A stretch of 64,000 nt of DNA from Salvia splendens (Eukaryota > Streptophyta > Magnoliopsida > Lamiales > Lamiaceae). A program made the position numbers and the translations under genes. The first letter of the stretch is position 1; every line of letters starts with the position of its first letter. Shown here one piece after another: positions 1-12,687 of the stretch. Under the pieces are notes generated by a model that saw nothing but the letters and a program-made list of their open reading frames with translations, had not been told where the DNA came from and did not search any database. The DNA lies in contig NC_056046.1 of the NCBI RefSeq assembly GCF_004379255.2, positions 6,448,001 through 6,512,000 of the forward strand, read 5' to 3'.

Positions 1-438
1 AGAGTCCCTATTCCACTAACTTTTTCCACTTACTTTTCTTAACATTTCTTCAAACTCGTGCTGCTAAGAAATGAGACTTATAATGACAGACAGATGAAGT
101 ATTTTGAACATGACTAATTAAAATGTTGTTATTAATGTGATACTTTTATATTGATTTTTCTAAATTAATTTAAGTAAGAATCAAAGTATTTAACTAATAA
201 TATTAAAATTAATTTAATATTTTTTAAGTGATCTCTCATTAAAATTACAATATTAATTTAATTACAATAAAAAATCAATAAATGTACTAATAACTTAGTA
301 CGGGGGAGTACAACCTAAGACGTGTTTAAGATTCATATTAGTATCAAATTTATAAGCATGTTATCGTATGTAATATTCAAAAAAAATATTTTGAATTACA
401 ATTTAAGAATTCTGATCTATTTCTAAATATATGAATCA
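1..438. other. AT-rich intergenic DNA
   Basis: AT-rich sequence with no convincing coding frame, splice pattern or RNA gene. It ends at the target-site duplication of the foldback element that begins at 449. Confidence 0.6.
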
Positions 439-2082
439 TATTCTCCCAGGAATGTATTCATTTCCTTTTCCTATATTTCCTCCTTTTTCCTTCTTAATAT
501 CAGCCATTAGATTAGAGAAATGGACGGTCAAGATCAACATTGGGTAATTAATCCCGTGTTGCATTATTTGTCCTATTTTGTGCATTATGAGGGTACAATA
601 GTAATCTAATAATGGCTGGAAACCGCTACGAATAATGCACCACATGGTCACGAGTAATGCATATAATTGACTATATAATGCACAATATGTGAACTGCAAT
701 GCATACGAATAAGATGTACCATGTTATGATGTTTGGACACACGTTTCTTGTTTCCCCTAAGGGTTTAATAAGCTTAGGGGCTAGGGTATAGTACGTAGAC
801 ACGTATGTAATCTTCACATGGTAACGAGTAATGGATATATTTGACTATATAATGCACAATTTGTGAACTGCAATGCATACGAACAAGATGTGCTGTGTTA
901 TGATGTTTGACACACGTTTCTTGTTTCCCCTAAGGGTTTAATAAGCTTAGGGGCTAGGGTATAGTACGTACGCATTAATAACAAATTATAAAACGATACG
1001 AATAATTCACCAAATTGTCACGAGTAATGAATGTTATTAACTATATAATGCACAATATGTGAACTGCAATGCATACGAATAAGATGTACCATGTTATGAT
1101 GTTTGACACACGTTTCTTGTTTACCCTAATGGTTTAATAAGCTTAGGGGCTAGGGTATAGTACGTAGACATTACTAAATGCACGTATGTAATCTTCAATC
1201 CGTTGATTAACCCATATACACAATACCTCTAATAATGCATAATATACTAAGATAATGACAATTAACAGCTACATAATGCACTACCTAAACCAAATAATGC
1301 ACATACGTATATTCCAATAACAACAATTTGTTAGTAATGTCTACGTACTATACCCTAGCCCCTAAGCTTATTAAACCCTTAGGGGAAACAAGAAACGTGT
1401 GTCAAACATCATAACATGGTACATCTTATTCGTATGCATTGCAGTTCACATATTGTGCATTATATAGTTAATAACATCCATTACTCGTGACAATTTGGTG
1501 AATTATTCGTATCGTTTTATAATTTGTTATTAATGCGGACGTACTATACCCTAGCCCCTAAGCTTATTAAACCCTTAGGGGAAATAAGAAACGTGTGTCA
1601 AACATCATAACACAGCACATCTTGTTCGTATGCATTGCAGTTCACAAATTGTGCATTATATAGTCAATTATATCCATTACTCGTTACCATGTGAAGATTA
1701 CATACGTGTCTACGTACTATACCCTAGCCCCTAAGCTTATTAAACCCTTAGGGGAAACAAGAAACGTGTGTCCAAACATCATAACATGGTACATCTTATT
1801 CGTATGCATTGCAGTTCACATATTGTGCATTATATAGTCAATTATATGCATTACTCGTGACCATGTGGTGCATTATTCGCAGATACCAAAATGTGGCAGT
1901 TACTTTTCCGTCAAATGTCAATAATAACCCTGTAATGCATACAACCACCTTCTATAATGCAACACGGAACCAGTTTTATAGAATCAATCTGATCTGTTGA
2001 TGCCTTAGATCTAACGCGTAATATTAAGAAGGAAAAAGGATCTAAGATGTGAAAAGAAGAATAACGCTCCCCTATTCTCCCA
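439..2082. mobile_element. MULE-like foldback transposon with 10-bp target duplication
   Basis: The direct repeat TATTCTCCCA lies at 439-448 and again at 2073-2082, framing a 1,624-bp body at 449-2072. The body is a large inverted repeat with its axis near 1254. Its outer ends are only loosely alike (left GGAATGTATTC, reverse of right GGGGAGCGTTATTC), and both carry a TCCTTTTTCCTTCTTAATAT stretch just inside. A 9-11-bp target duplication with long terminal inverted repeats is typical of Mutator-like elements, so I assign that class by inference. There is no transposase, so the element is non-autonomous. Short ORFs in the arms are mirror copies of each other and are not genes. Confidence 0.7.
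629..1879. repeat. Long inverted-repeat arms, each of three related subunits
   Basis: Arms at 629-1177 and 1331-1879 are near-perfect reverse complements around a spacer of about 153 bp. Each arm holds three copies of a unit of roughly 130-180 bp containing GTGAACTGCAATGCATACGA and a small hairpin (CCCCTAAG...CTTAGGGG). The units start near 689, 863 and 1060 in the left arm and are mirrored in the right. The word TAATGCA recurs in both orientations throughout, as expected of subterminal repeats that could bind a transposase. Confidence 0.8.
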
Positions 2083-2337
2083 AGTTATATATTTTCAAAA
2101 ACATACTTGGGAATAATAAATTCTGAAAATCCTAATCGTAGTTATATTTATCCGTAAAAGCATTACGATGTACAAGTATAACTTAATTTTGAATACATTA
2201 TATTGTATAATAAGTTGATAGTTATATTTGGAAATCAATTTCTGTCGCTAATAGTTTTACCGTTTTTACCAATAGAAGTGAATCAACAATTATTTTTACT
2301 TTAAAAATAGGTATTTCAGTAAATAATCTCACAATTT

Positions 2338-2348
2338 TATATAAATAG
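2338..2348 (+). promoter_or_regulatory. TATA box of the J-domain gene
   Basis: TATATAAATAG lies about 50 bases before the ATG at 2396, implying a 5' leader of only about 25 bases. The foldback transposon ends 255 bases upstream, so it may contribute promoter sequence. Confidence 0.6.
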
Positions 2349-2395
2349 CCGCCTCATGACTCCTCGTTTCCAACATTGAAAAAAAAGCTTTCGTG

Positions 2396-2984
2396 ATGGA
2401 GACGGCGGCGGCAATGGAAGCGGCTATATTTAAGATGACAAACGGAGACTTCTCCGGCGCCCGCAAGCTCGCCTTCGCAGCGCAGCACGCCGGGATGGAG
2501 GGTTTCGATCAGATGATCGCCGTTTGCGACGTGCATTGCGCGGGCAAGGAGGATTGGTACAAGATTCTCGGCGTCGCGGCGGATTCCGACGAGGCCACCG
2601 TGAAGCGGCAGTACGGCAAGTTGGCGGTGACCGTCCACCCCGACAAGAACGGGCTTCCCGGCGCCAGGGAGGCCTTCGAGCTGATCGTCCGAGCGAAAGC
2701 CGTGATCGGTGATTACGAGAAGAGGATGGCCTATGATTCCATGGTTAGGGCTAAGGCCATGGCTGATCGACCTACCTTCGGTTTTTCCCAGTTTCAATCT
2801 AATCAGAAAAATTATGGTTTTTCACGATTTCAAGGGCAAGATAATGATGATGAGGATTTTGGGGTTTCTAGGGTTTTGAACTATCAGAAAGTTGAATTGA
2901 GCGGGAAAGGCTTGTTTGACTCTGGATTGACCAATAGGGTGAATGAGGTTTCTGCTTTACAAGGTCAAGGTCAAAGTCAAGGCA

Positions 2985-3015
<31 letters not shown>

Positions 3016-4186
3016 AGGTCGTGGTCGTGGTCAAGCAAGGGTAAATAAGGAAAACAATGATGTAACTAGTAATGTTGTAGATGGGGGAAGTGGTGTGGTT
3101 GGGGTTAAGAGGGGTCGAGGCAGGCCCCGAGGCTCGGGGTCGAAGGCAGCGTCGGCATCTGGCGATGCTGCCACGAAGAGGCCTCGAGGCTCGGGGTCGA
3201 TGGCAGCATCGGGAGATGCTGTCGCAAAGAGGCCTCGAGGCAAGCCTCCCGGCAGTGGGCGTGGTCGTGGACGTGGGCGTGGGCGTGGACGTGGACGAGG
3301 TCAAAGCACCATTGTGGAAGTGTCTAGCGAAGATGAAGATGATAACAAAAGCAAGGAGTCTCATCCTCACACAGCATCTGAAGCTAGCAAAAGCAAGGAC
3401 TCTCAATCTCACATAGCATCTCAAGCTGAAGCTGATAAAAGCAAGGAGTCTGATCCTCGCACAGCATCTGAAGCTGACAAAAGCAAGGAGTCTCACCGTC
3501 GAATGAGGCCGGATTCGAAGATGCTCGAATACACGGATGCAGAGTTTCACGACTTCGAGGGAGAGAGGAGCAGGGAGTGTTTCAAGGCAGGGCAGGTGTG
3601 GGCCGTCTACGACACGCTGGATGCAATGCCGAGGTTCTATGCCAAGATCAACGCCATCCTGGACGACGGCCTCAAGCTGGAGATCACGTGGCTGGAGCCT
3701 CTGCCCGAAGACGAGGAGGAGAAGAGGTGGCTGTACAAGGGGCTGCCAGCGAGCTCGGGGAGATTCAAGCAGGGCTACAGCGAGGTGGTCCAAGACTACC
3801 GTGTGTTCTCACATCTGGCCAAGTGGAAGAGGGACGCCATACTGAAGAAGGTGTACGCCATCCGGCCTCAGAAGGGCGAGACTTGGGCCGTGTTCAAGAA
3901 GTGGGAGGGGCTCGGGTCGTCGAAGGGGATGAAGTTTGGGGAGGGGGTGGAGTACGAGGTTGTGGAGATCATGTCGGGTTATGATGGGGAGAGGGGGGTG
4001 AGTGTGGGGGTGCTGGATAGGGTGGAGGGGCATGGGTGTGTGTTTGAGAGGAAAGAAGGGAAAGGGGAGGTGATTGGGGCCAAGGATCGGTTGAGGCTGT
4101 CTCACAAGATTCCATCGGTGTCCGTGTCTGTCGGGGGCATGAGCTTCTTCGAGCTCGATCCAGGTTCGCTGCCAATCATGCCGTAG
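2396..4186 (+). CDS. J-domain protein with C-terminal DUF3444, intronless
   Basis: The product is a 596-residue plant protein of the DnaJ-plus-DUF3444 family, likely an Hsp70 co-chaperone acting in the nucleus (inference). The J-domain spans about residues 53-118 and keeps the HPD motif at 81-83. The middle (about 185-300) is low complexity, with two runs of alternating Arg-Gly. Between them is an AT-hook-like GRGRPRG, followed by an acidic SSEDEDD stretch and four KSKES/D repeats. The DUF3444 domain (about 375-580) contains FKAGQVWAVYD and ITWLEP and is partly duplicated near YAIRPQKGETWAVF. The first in-frame ATG is at 2396; the frame opens one codon earlier with GTG, which I do not use. 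A single exon is normal for this family. The exact client is unknown. Confidence 0.9.
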
Positions 4187-5510
4187 CCTTCTATATCTGA
4201 TATGGTTACACCATTGTCATCTTCGGATGTCTTCTGTTGTTGTGTGTTTATTATTTTTGCGACTGATTATGGTATGACTTATTTTATTCATGTATTGATA
4301 CTATTTTCGGATTCCTTTTATTATGTGTTATATTATTACTATTTTGGGGAGTTTTTATTGGTAGGAAATTATGTGTTACTATTTGAAAGAGTTATTGATA
4401 GTGATAGATTAAACTGAAATCTTAATTGATACTGATCATGAAAGCTTAGTTTGACTGGGCATGTCATAGGCTCATATTCAATGCCATATTCAAAACTGTG
4501 ATGCATTGATATATGATATTGTTGAATCAGGTAATCGCACTCGAAAATCGTCTTGAATGCTGACGTGTGTTTTTTAGAGTTCCCGAATATTTAATGTGAC
4601 CTAACTAATCGGGTATTCAAGTACTCGAATAATGCCAAATATTTAATGTGAATATCCAAACCTAACTAATCGGGTATCCTAATACTCGAAATAATGCAAA
4701 TACAATATCGATAAAAGTAATTGAAGGTTAAATGCTTTTGTTTTGGGTACTAAATCTCTTAAAATGTTTTTGGTAATCCAGTCATTATGTTGTTCTTGAT
4801 GTGTCAAGTATTTACTAGGAGTATTTTTTGACACAGAAGGTTGCATTTTTAGACTAATATTGAAGCGGGCATTGAAAGAGAAAAATTTTCTTTATGATTT
4901 TGGAAAATAAAATTGAGATGTGTATAGGTATAGCATAGCTAAAAGAAAATTTTGGAAAAATAGATTACTCCATAATTTATCAAAAAACTTTGAAACAATC
5001 CCGAGTGATTAGTTACAGAGCAATAATGATAATGGAACTATTCTGTAGAGTGTAGACAGAAATAAATAAATAAGTAAATATTTGTAATCATATATCTTAA
5101 CCATAAATAATAAAATCGCTGACAGAAACTATTCCAAAATTAAAAGATCCTTTTTTGGGATATCTTACTCAAATGTTAAAATATGTAGACAAATATTTTA
5201 AAAATTGAAATAGCAATAAAATACTGTAATAAAAAAATTAGGGTTCGATTTTCCCTCCAAAATCCTGAATTTTACCCCCAATTTCCACATCCCTAACCAT
5301 TGCGCCACCTCGCGTTGAGCGATTCACTCTACAATTAGTTTCACTATCGCAATCACTTCCACTTTCGTCTCCACCAAACTCTTATTTTCTGTGTAAGTTT
5401 GAGCCCATTCCATTTATGTAATTGCAGGATCTTCCCTTTTCTGACAGCTGATGCCATTTTAGCTTTAAATAAAACTCCAATTAGTTAAACAAATTTTTAA
5501 ACGAATTGGT
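4187..5510. other. Intergenic DNA between the J-domain and BRCT genes
   Basis: AT-rich spacer holding the 3' flank of the J-domain gene and the leader of the BRCT gene. Around 4585-4700 a segment containing CTAACTAATCGGGTAT and TACTCGAA occurs twice as an imperfect tandem duplication. No gene is seen. Confidence 0.55.
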
Positions 5511-8500
5511 ATGGGGATTGTTGAAGGAAGCCGCCACCACAGTAATTGCAGCCAGAAAAATTCGATTGTCGATTCAAGAGACGACGCAACTCAGCAAATT
5601 GAGAGTCTATTTTCTCCAGGTACTCCATTTCTCTATTCTTTTCCCCCCTTCTTTTACATCTGGTTGTGGTTCATTATAGAGTATCTCGCATGCAATGAGT
5701 ATTTTTTTTAAATACTAATAATTGTATCGATTAATTGGAAAAAAGATCTGGGTTCTGATTTCATTGATGGATATTTTATATTTTCAATGTGAAGCTTATG
5801 ACTATGACCAAGATTTATGCTTTTCAAGAAAGGATTATGTTTTTCAATGCGAGAAATCAGTGTCTGATTTCTCTTCATTTTATTTTTCAAGAAAGGGTTA
5901 TGTTTTAAATTTGGGTCTTTTTTATGGAGGACTATTTGGTTAGAAGCATGCAGTTTGGATTGCTTTAGTCAATGTGGCATTATAAAATTCAATGCATATC
6001 TATTTATGAAAGGAGATAGCTCTTTGATGAATGGAAGATCATTGATTAAGTGGTTGATGGCTTAAGGTCTATGTACTGGGTTTTTTATTAGCAAGGAACC
6101 AGCTGTGGTTATTTGGCTTCTATTATTTATCGATTGAATTAATTTATTGATGGGTACAGTTTCATTGCCACAAACTTTGTTGTTAAGCCAAGCAATAAAA
6201 CTCTACTTTGTCATAGCCTATTTGCACATACACAGTGAAATTTGTTTGCTGATAAGTTTTTAATCAAGAAAAAAGTTATCGCGGTTAGGAATACTTGTTT
6301 TGGCTGCATTTCTTATGAGTATCCGACATTCTTGTTTCTGTGGCAGGTGATGCTTTAGAAGGTGACAGAGATGATGCTTCACTTAACATCATGAGTATGC
6401 CTGTTGATGATACTTATATATTGGAAGACGAATTTGAAACTCAAATGGCGAATCTTGCTGAGGAAACGCAAGTGGTGGATCTTGCAGAAGAAACCCAAGT
6501 GGTGGATCTTACCCGGGATACCCAAGTGGTGGATCTTACCGGGGATACCCAAGTGGTGGATCTTACCGGGGATACCCAAGTGGTGGATATTCCCAGGGAT
6601 ACCCAAGTGGTGGATCTTGATGGGGATACCCTATCGATGGACCTTGATGGGGAAACCCAAATGGTGGATTTTGCTGACAAAACACAGTTGGTAGATTTGT
6701 ATGAGGAAACCCAAGTGGTGGATCTTCCTGGTGAAACTCAAGTCTTGGATGAGTTCAATGCTGAACTTTATCTTGCTATATGCAGACAAACAAATAAAAC
6801 TGATGTCACATGTGAGACCCAAAGATTATCCGAGGAACCTTCTGCTAAAATTGATGGCAATGTCTCCATTGAATTGGATAGCGCAGTGGACAAGAATTCT
6901 CCTAAGGAAGGTGAATATTTGAATGATGTCAACCTATCCTTTGCGTTCAGTTAAATATTTTCAGTGCTCCTTTATACCCTATTACTCTATCATTGTTCAG
7001 GACAGCCCTTTCGCCATATGATATCCTCTATTTTTCATTATTTCAGTATTAACCTGTTTAACTGGTTCTCATTCTGTGCATAACATACAATGTAGAAGAA
7101 TGTCTGCTAACTTTACAGAATTATTGGAGCTTATGATAGTATTCTTGCCTAATTAACCTTTGTGCGAGTTTTGGCTCTGCATTAGTATATGTTTATCTTC
7201 GTTTTTGGCTTTAGGATTGATTAGTTCAGATTATCTTTGCATTTTGTTGGTATGCTTCTGTTCCTTTTGTTGGCCTGAATGTATGATACATTTTTTTCAG
7301 AATCACCTTGCAGAGGATTTACCTCAATACGTGCTGCATCAATTAGGGCTTCTGGCTTGGCAGCCCGTGCCCGAGGAGCTAGTCTTGGTTTGTCTACCAC
7401 TAGTACCGATAAGTCTTCTATGGAACATCAGACATCTGAACTAGATGGTCCATCTCTTATTGGACATGTGTCGAAGTCTCTTGAGAATAGCTACTCTAAT
7501 GAAAGTGAGGGGAATCCAAACAGATACAAGATTACTAGTACAGCTGTGCGCAGACTTTTCAGAGAGGATGAAGATGCCGAATGTGAAAAGGCAGAAACCG
7601 AAACCAACCAGACAGATTATATGCTTGAAGTGTTAAGCTACGTCGATTCTCAAGAACCAGGGGATCTGTCGCAGGAACGTGCACTTGAGGTTGTCAATAG
7701 GTTTCTTGATGTTAGTTTCATAGAACATGATGAAGACTTTGGAAAGAAGGTTCAAGATGTAAATAAGCCTAAAGGTATCTCTGCTGTAAAAGGTTCTCGA
7801 GATTTGGCCAAAAGGTCTACCCTCCAAAAGACAACTGGAGAGCGCGGGATTTATGATTGGGATGATGCTCGCGAAGACGATGGTGGGGGAGAGTTTTTCC
7901 TGAAGAAAAGGGAACTTTTCTTCGACAATGTAGGTCCAGTGCCGAGATGCCTCACTGAACCTCGTAAACCCAGGTCTGTTGTAGAGAGTGATAAAAAAAT
8001 GAAAGCAGACAGTAAGAGTAGACAAGGAGATTTAGTGCACTCAGATTTAGGATTGTTGCATAAAACAAGACCAAAGCAAAAATCACTTCATGGAGAAGAG
8101 GTGGTGTCGAAGAATATTACAAGGAATTTGGAAGAACAGTTGCACGAAGTGTCTGGGCCTGAGTTGGCAGATAATTGTGAAGACAAGAACATTCCAGATG
8201 ATATAGGTCCTGATACTCAAATGGCTGCTGAAGCTATGGGAGATTTGTGTTTTCAAGTACACTTGTCTGACAGTAATAAAAGTGGAAATAAAGCTGTAAG
8301 CAGCACACGGAAAGATACCACGCAAAATAAGTTCAGAAATAGTACCGTTCATTCAGAAGAAGACTTGCCATATTTTACTAGGGTTGGAGTTGTCACTAGA
8401 CAAACCAAACGAACAAAGAGGATCAGCACAAGAAACAGTACCATGTCCTCTCTTGCACCAGTTCAATGCAAAATAACAAAGAAGAGAGACGACGGGGTGC

Positions 8501-10829
8501 TAAGGGAAGCAGAACAAAGGAGGTCGACAGTTGAAAATGTTTCCTCGCATAATGGGGCCAAATTAACTGGTGAAAGGTCAGAGAAGTTTTCTGTACCAGT
8601 TCAGACATCCATAAAGTTAGATTGTCCCAAAGTGCCTTCTAATTCTGTTAATGCCAAGGATGAAATAAATAAACAGGTGAGTGCCCGTGCAAGTGGGAAA
8701 AGGAAAAATGCTGTGACTATGACCATAGAGGATGTTAGGAGGATTGGATTAACTCGTTTAAAGCAATCAAATAGAGCATGCCTTGATAAATCTAGTACCC
8801 CTGACATTGATGCAGTAAGTAATCTACAAGGAATAAGATCTAGACAAGAAACATCAGCTGATGCACAGCATAGTAGATGGTTGACAAGATCAAGTAAGGT
8901 TGCCGTGAGTATTCGTACAAATCTGGACAAAGATTCATCAAATCAGTTGCCACCTCGCTCGGATTCAGAACCCAGAAAAATCATCTCAAGAAAAACTGCG
9001 AAAGCTAAAAATTCAAGGAATGATGCTGCTGTATGTGGTAATGATCGCTCTAATAAGAAATCAATTTCAGCTGATGCTGTCGGCTTGAACACATCTAAGC
9101 AAGGTGATGAGAAAGATTATGATGGGGCACACGCTGGAGGTGGCGAAAGAAATGGCAGACAAGAAGCTTCACCAAGATGTGGAACTTCGTATTCAACTTG
9201 TGCTACACCTACTACTCGTGCGGCACTGAGACATGATGTATCTCCTATATGCAAGGGGGATGAATATCACAAACAGTCCTGCAGAAAGAACCAGTCTGTA
9301 ATAGCTTTAATGAAAGAACTGGATGACCTACATACTGGTTCACCAGAACCATGTAGTGGAATGAGAGGATCGAGGAAGAGGAAGGATATCACAACTATAA
9401 GAGTTCTGTTTAGCCAGCACCTGGATGTAGATGTTGTCAAGCAGCAGAAAAAGGTAGTATCATTTTTTAATTTATGGCCATCTTTTTCAACTTCTTATGT
9501 TGTGCAAGTTATATAGCTAGAATTGTTTTACAGATATTGGCACGGCTGGGAGGTGGAGTTGCATCGTCTGTGTTAGAGGCTACACATTTTATTGCAGATG
9601 AGTTTGTCCGCACGAGGAATATGCTAGAAGCAATTGCTTCCGGGAAGCCTGTGGTTACTCGCTCGTGGATTGAAAGCTGTGGGCAAGCTAGTTGTCTTAT
9701 CGATGAGAAAAATTACATACTTAGAGATGCAAAAAAGGAAAAGGAGTTTGGCTTTTGTTTGCCAGTATCTCTAGCAAGGGCATCTCAACATCCACTTTTA
9801 CTGGTAAATATCTGACTTTTACAATTATGAGATTATGTTAATTTACAGTTGTCTCACAGGCATAATGCAGGGACAAAAGGTCTTTGTTACCCCTAATACG
9901 AAGCCCGGTAAAGACATCTTAGTCAACTTGGTGAAGGCGGTTCATGGAATGGTAAGATATTGCCCCTTTCACCTAGGCATGGTTACTTGCTGATTCATCC
10001 TGGTTATCTTTTTATGCTCTTCCTTTTTTTCCTTTTTTGTTATAAATAAATATTTAATTGAAAGCTAATTAGGCATGTTCTCTTTTGAACTATTTCAAGA
10101 TATGAATAAGCATTATGAGTCAGAGAGCTAGTTTGTAGAAATTCATTGCTCATATAGATTCTTGATCCTTTCTGCTGTCAGTAATTCCTTTGTTACATAA
10201 TGCACACACCCTGATCTCTGAGCAGTCTATTATTACTGGGAAAAATGTGCGAGGCTCGGATTTATTCTTTTTTCTCCTTTAAAACCCCCCTAAACTGTTA
10301 AATCTGTGAGCTTTTCCTTTTGATACGTCAATCCCGAAACTTGTCATATTTTCCTAGAAAAATGTTTGATTATGTTCACTTGTTGCATTGCCCATCAGCC
10401 GGTTGAGAGACTTGGCAGATCTGTATTTAAGGCCGAGCAACTTCCAGACGATTTGTTGGTTCTATCTTGTGAAGAAGATTATGATGCTTGTCTTCCTTTT
10501 CTTGAAAAAGGTTGGCAATTCCTCCCTTGCACCTTAAGTGCACCCTAAACAAACAAGCTTCTCATACGACTATCATTGCAGGCGGTACTATCTACAGCTC
10601 AGAGCTGCTCTTGAATGGCATAGTTAAACAAAAGCTAGAATATGAAAGGTTTGTCCCAAATCATCTCAGTCAAGTTGCAGCTTTGATTGATCGCCAGTGT
10701 AGTTTCTTTGCGCTGTGTTTATGCTAGTTCTTTGTTGGCAGGCATGGCCTCTTTGCTGATCATGTTAAGAGGACTAGATCAACAATGTGGTTGAAGAAGA
10801 CAAACAAGTTTCTTCCTGTAACTAAATGA
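5511..10829 (+). CDS. Tandem-BRCT protein with N-terminal TQ repeats (MDC1/PTIP-like)
   Basis: An 8-exon gene encoding 1,147 residues: 5511-5619, 6347-6910, 7301-9453, 9534-9803, 9871-9951, 10399-10510, 10582-10648 and 10742-10829. All junctions are GT-AG and keep phase. The C-terminus carries paired BRCT repeats. The first runs from RVLFSQHLD through LARLGGGVA and THFIADEF to TRSWIESC. The second runs from GQKVFVTP through EDYDACLPFLEKG to IYSSELLLNGI. BRCT pairs read phosphoserine marks in the DNA-damage response, so a nuclear damage-mediator role is likely. Residues 67-174 are twelve 9-residue units of the form (E/D)TQVVDLxx. The long middle exon is basic and Ser/Thr-rich. A stop in the intron after exon 2 shows that the exons must be spliced. 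It resembles plant BRCT-domain DNA-repair proteins; I cannot name the orthologue. Confidence 0.88.
6436..6759 (+). repeat. 27-bp coding tandem repeat (12 TQ units)
   Basis: Twelve consecutive 27-bp units within exon 2 of the BRCT gene encode a 9-residue repeat. Eleven units keep the Thr-Gln dipeptide; unit 8 reads DTLSMDLDG instead. Units 3-7 are nearly identical at the DNA level (ACCCAAGTGGTGGAT), which suggests recent unit duplication. Confidence 0.92.
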
Positions 10830-11216
10830 GGTTGGTTTGTTGTTGCATTGCCTGCGTGCTGTGTAGTGTACGTAATGTAGTCTCGGAGTTGCTCTTACCA
10901 CATGTGGAAAGATGGATTCAGCTTGTAAATTAAAGCAGTCTGTTGATATTCTCTGCAATCTGATGTATCCATTACTTTCAATTGCATAATTTTCGTTGCA
11001 TTTTGTGGTATCTGTGGTTGAATAAATTGATGATTTCTGGAGTTGTAAACTGGATTCATCAAATATTACACTCCTATCATTTAAAACTTTGGGGAAATGA
11101 AGAAAATTTAACTAATTTTAGCAACAGAAATTACACATTTTTCTACGTTGTGTGATCCTTAACAATATCCTTTCTTTAACATGTACCGATCAAACATTGT
11201 TGTATACTTTTATACA
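10830..11216. other. 3' flank of the BRCT gene
   Basis: Likely 3' untranslated region and spacer; an AATAAA-like AATAAATTG lies near 11021. No gene is seen. Confidence 0.5.
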
Positions 11217-12687
11217 AGACCATCTCCAACCATTACACTATACTCAAACCTATTTTAGTGTAAATTACACTAAATATTGATTTTACTCTAATCATTTACA
11301 CTAAACTCAAACCCAAAAGAATATTTTCTATGCTTTTACTTTTTATACTTTTCAATCACACCTATATATTTTTATCTAAATTACACACTAACCCACGACA
11401 CTTATCAAAAACTTAAATTAAATTAAATTAAATAATATGATAAGATTTATTAATTAATATAACAATATATGAAATCTATTATATATTAAATCAAAAAAAT
11501 TGCATAATTTATAAAATTTAAATACAACAAAAAATACTACAAAAGTTATCACAAGGTACGCATAAATTTAAACCAATTCTTAATATTAAAATTTAAAAGC
11601 TATCAAATTATGTAGTCATTTACTAAAGCATAACTAATCAATATTAAGGGGAGTGATCAATTACTAGCTCACTCCTTAATTACTAATTACAACTAAATTA
11701 AAACTATATGATTTTAGAAATCTAGTGGTCTAAAATTTGCCACATGTAATTTTCGTTTTTATTAATTAAATCGAAAAAAATAAAAAAAAACTACCAAATT
11801 AGGGTTTTGGATGAAAATGTCAATATAGTGTTTTGAAAATATCAACACAATACTTTGAGAATGTCAATACATTGCTTTAAGAATGACATTCTACATGTAT
11901 TATATTGGCATATTTTATCTACTATATTGATATTTGTTGCTGTACGAATTTTTTTTTTCAAATTTTGATATCGGAACATATGCAAGTGAAATCTTGTAAG
12001 AATCCTTATGAAATTATCTTTAATTTGATATATGTTATGCGAAAAAATAATTTAAATCGAGAAAGTTATATGCATTTTAAAGTTATGAGATATTTTTCAA
12101 AAGTTAGTTACAACTAACTAACTTGTTGTAAATTGACCTTAATACCCTTATTGGCGTTTTTTTAATATGATCTAGGTCATTGATTTATATCTAATGACTA
12201 TTATTTAATTATAGTTAGTAATTAAGTATTGAGTTAGCAATATAACAGACATAACTAATTATTATTTATATTTGTTAATTTAGAAAAAAAGTGTGTAGTT
12301 TTTTAACTAATCAATAAAATGTGTATTATACTATGGGCCAGCCCACTAATTAATTACCAACCAAATATTAGTAGAATGCATTAGGTTATTTTCATATCTT
12401 CTTCTCCCTGCCGCTGAAACGCTACCGGTAAGTTTTTATGTCTGTGTATTTTTACTTCTCTTCCTTCCCCTCTTTCTTCCCTTTTCCAATTTTGATAAAT
12501 ATAAAATGATTCGAACTTGAATGTAATAAAACAAAACCTGAAAAGTTTTATGGTATAATTTTAGTGCAAACCTAAATATAAGTATTTTTTCCTCAAAAAC
12601 CTATAATGTGATTGATTTTGCAGTATTATGGGAGGTATTTTCCTACTGCATTTTAAGTTTTGCAGTACTGTTGGAAATGGTCTAAGA
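11217..12687. mobile_element. MITE-like element with AGACCATCTCCAACC ends
   Basis: The left end AGACCATCTCCAACCATT is matched in reverse by the right end ...GTTGGAAATGGTCTA, framing about 1.47 kb of AT-rich DNA with no transposase. The interior is enlarged by a second inverted-repeat element at about 11660-12245. The superfamily is not assigned because no clean target duplication is visible. Confidence 0.5.
11660..12245. mobile_element. Nested MITE with CTxACTCxxTxCTTAATTACTAA ends
   Basis: CTAGCTCACTCCTTAATTAC near 11665 is mirrored by the reverse of 12205-12245 (CTAACTCAATACTTAATTAC). The roughly 580-bp interior is AT-rich and non-coding, with small repeats around AATATCAACACAATACTTTG. It sits inside the larger element. 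Confidence 0.5.

Noticed and set aside
436..2000. Two short proteins sharing the start MQFTYCALYSQLYALLV
   Set aside because: Mirror copies from the inverted arms of the foldback element, not genes.
2957..3793. 278-codon frame antisense to the J-domain gene
   Set aside because: Shadow of the GR-repeat coding sequence; Thr/Ser/Arg low complexity.
4202..4417. 71-codon hydrophobic frame after the J-domain gene
   Set aside because: T-rich 3' flank without promoter or homology.
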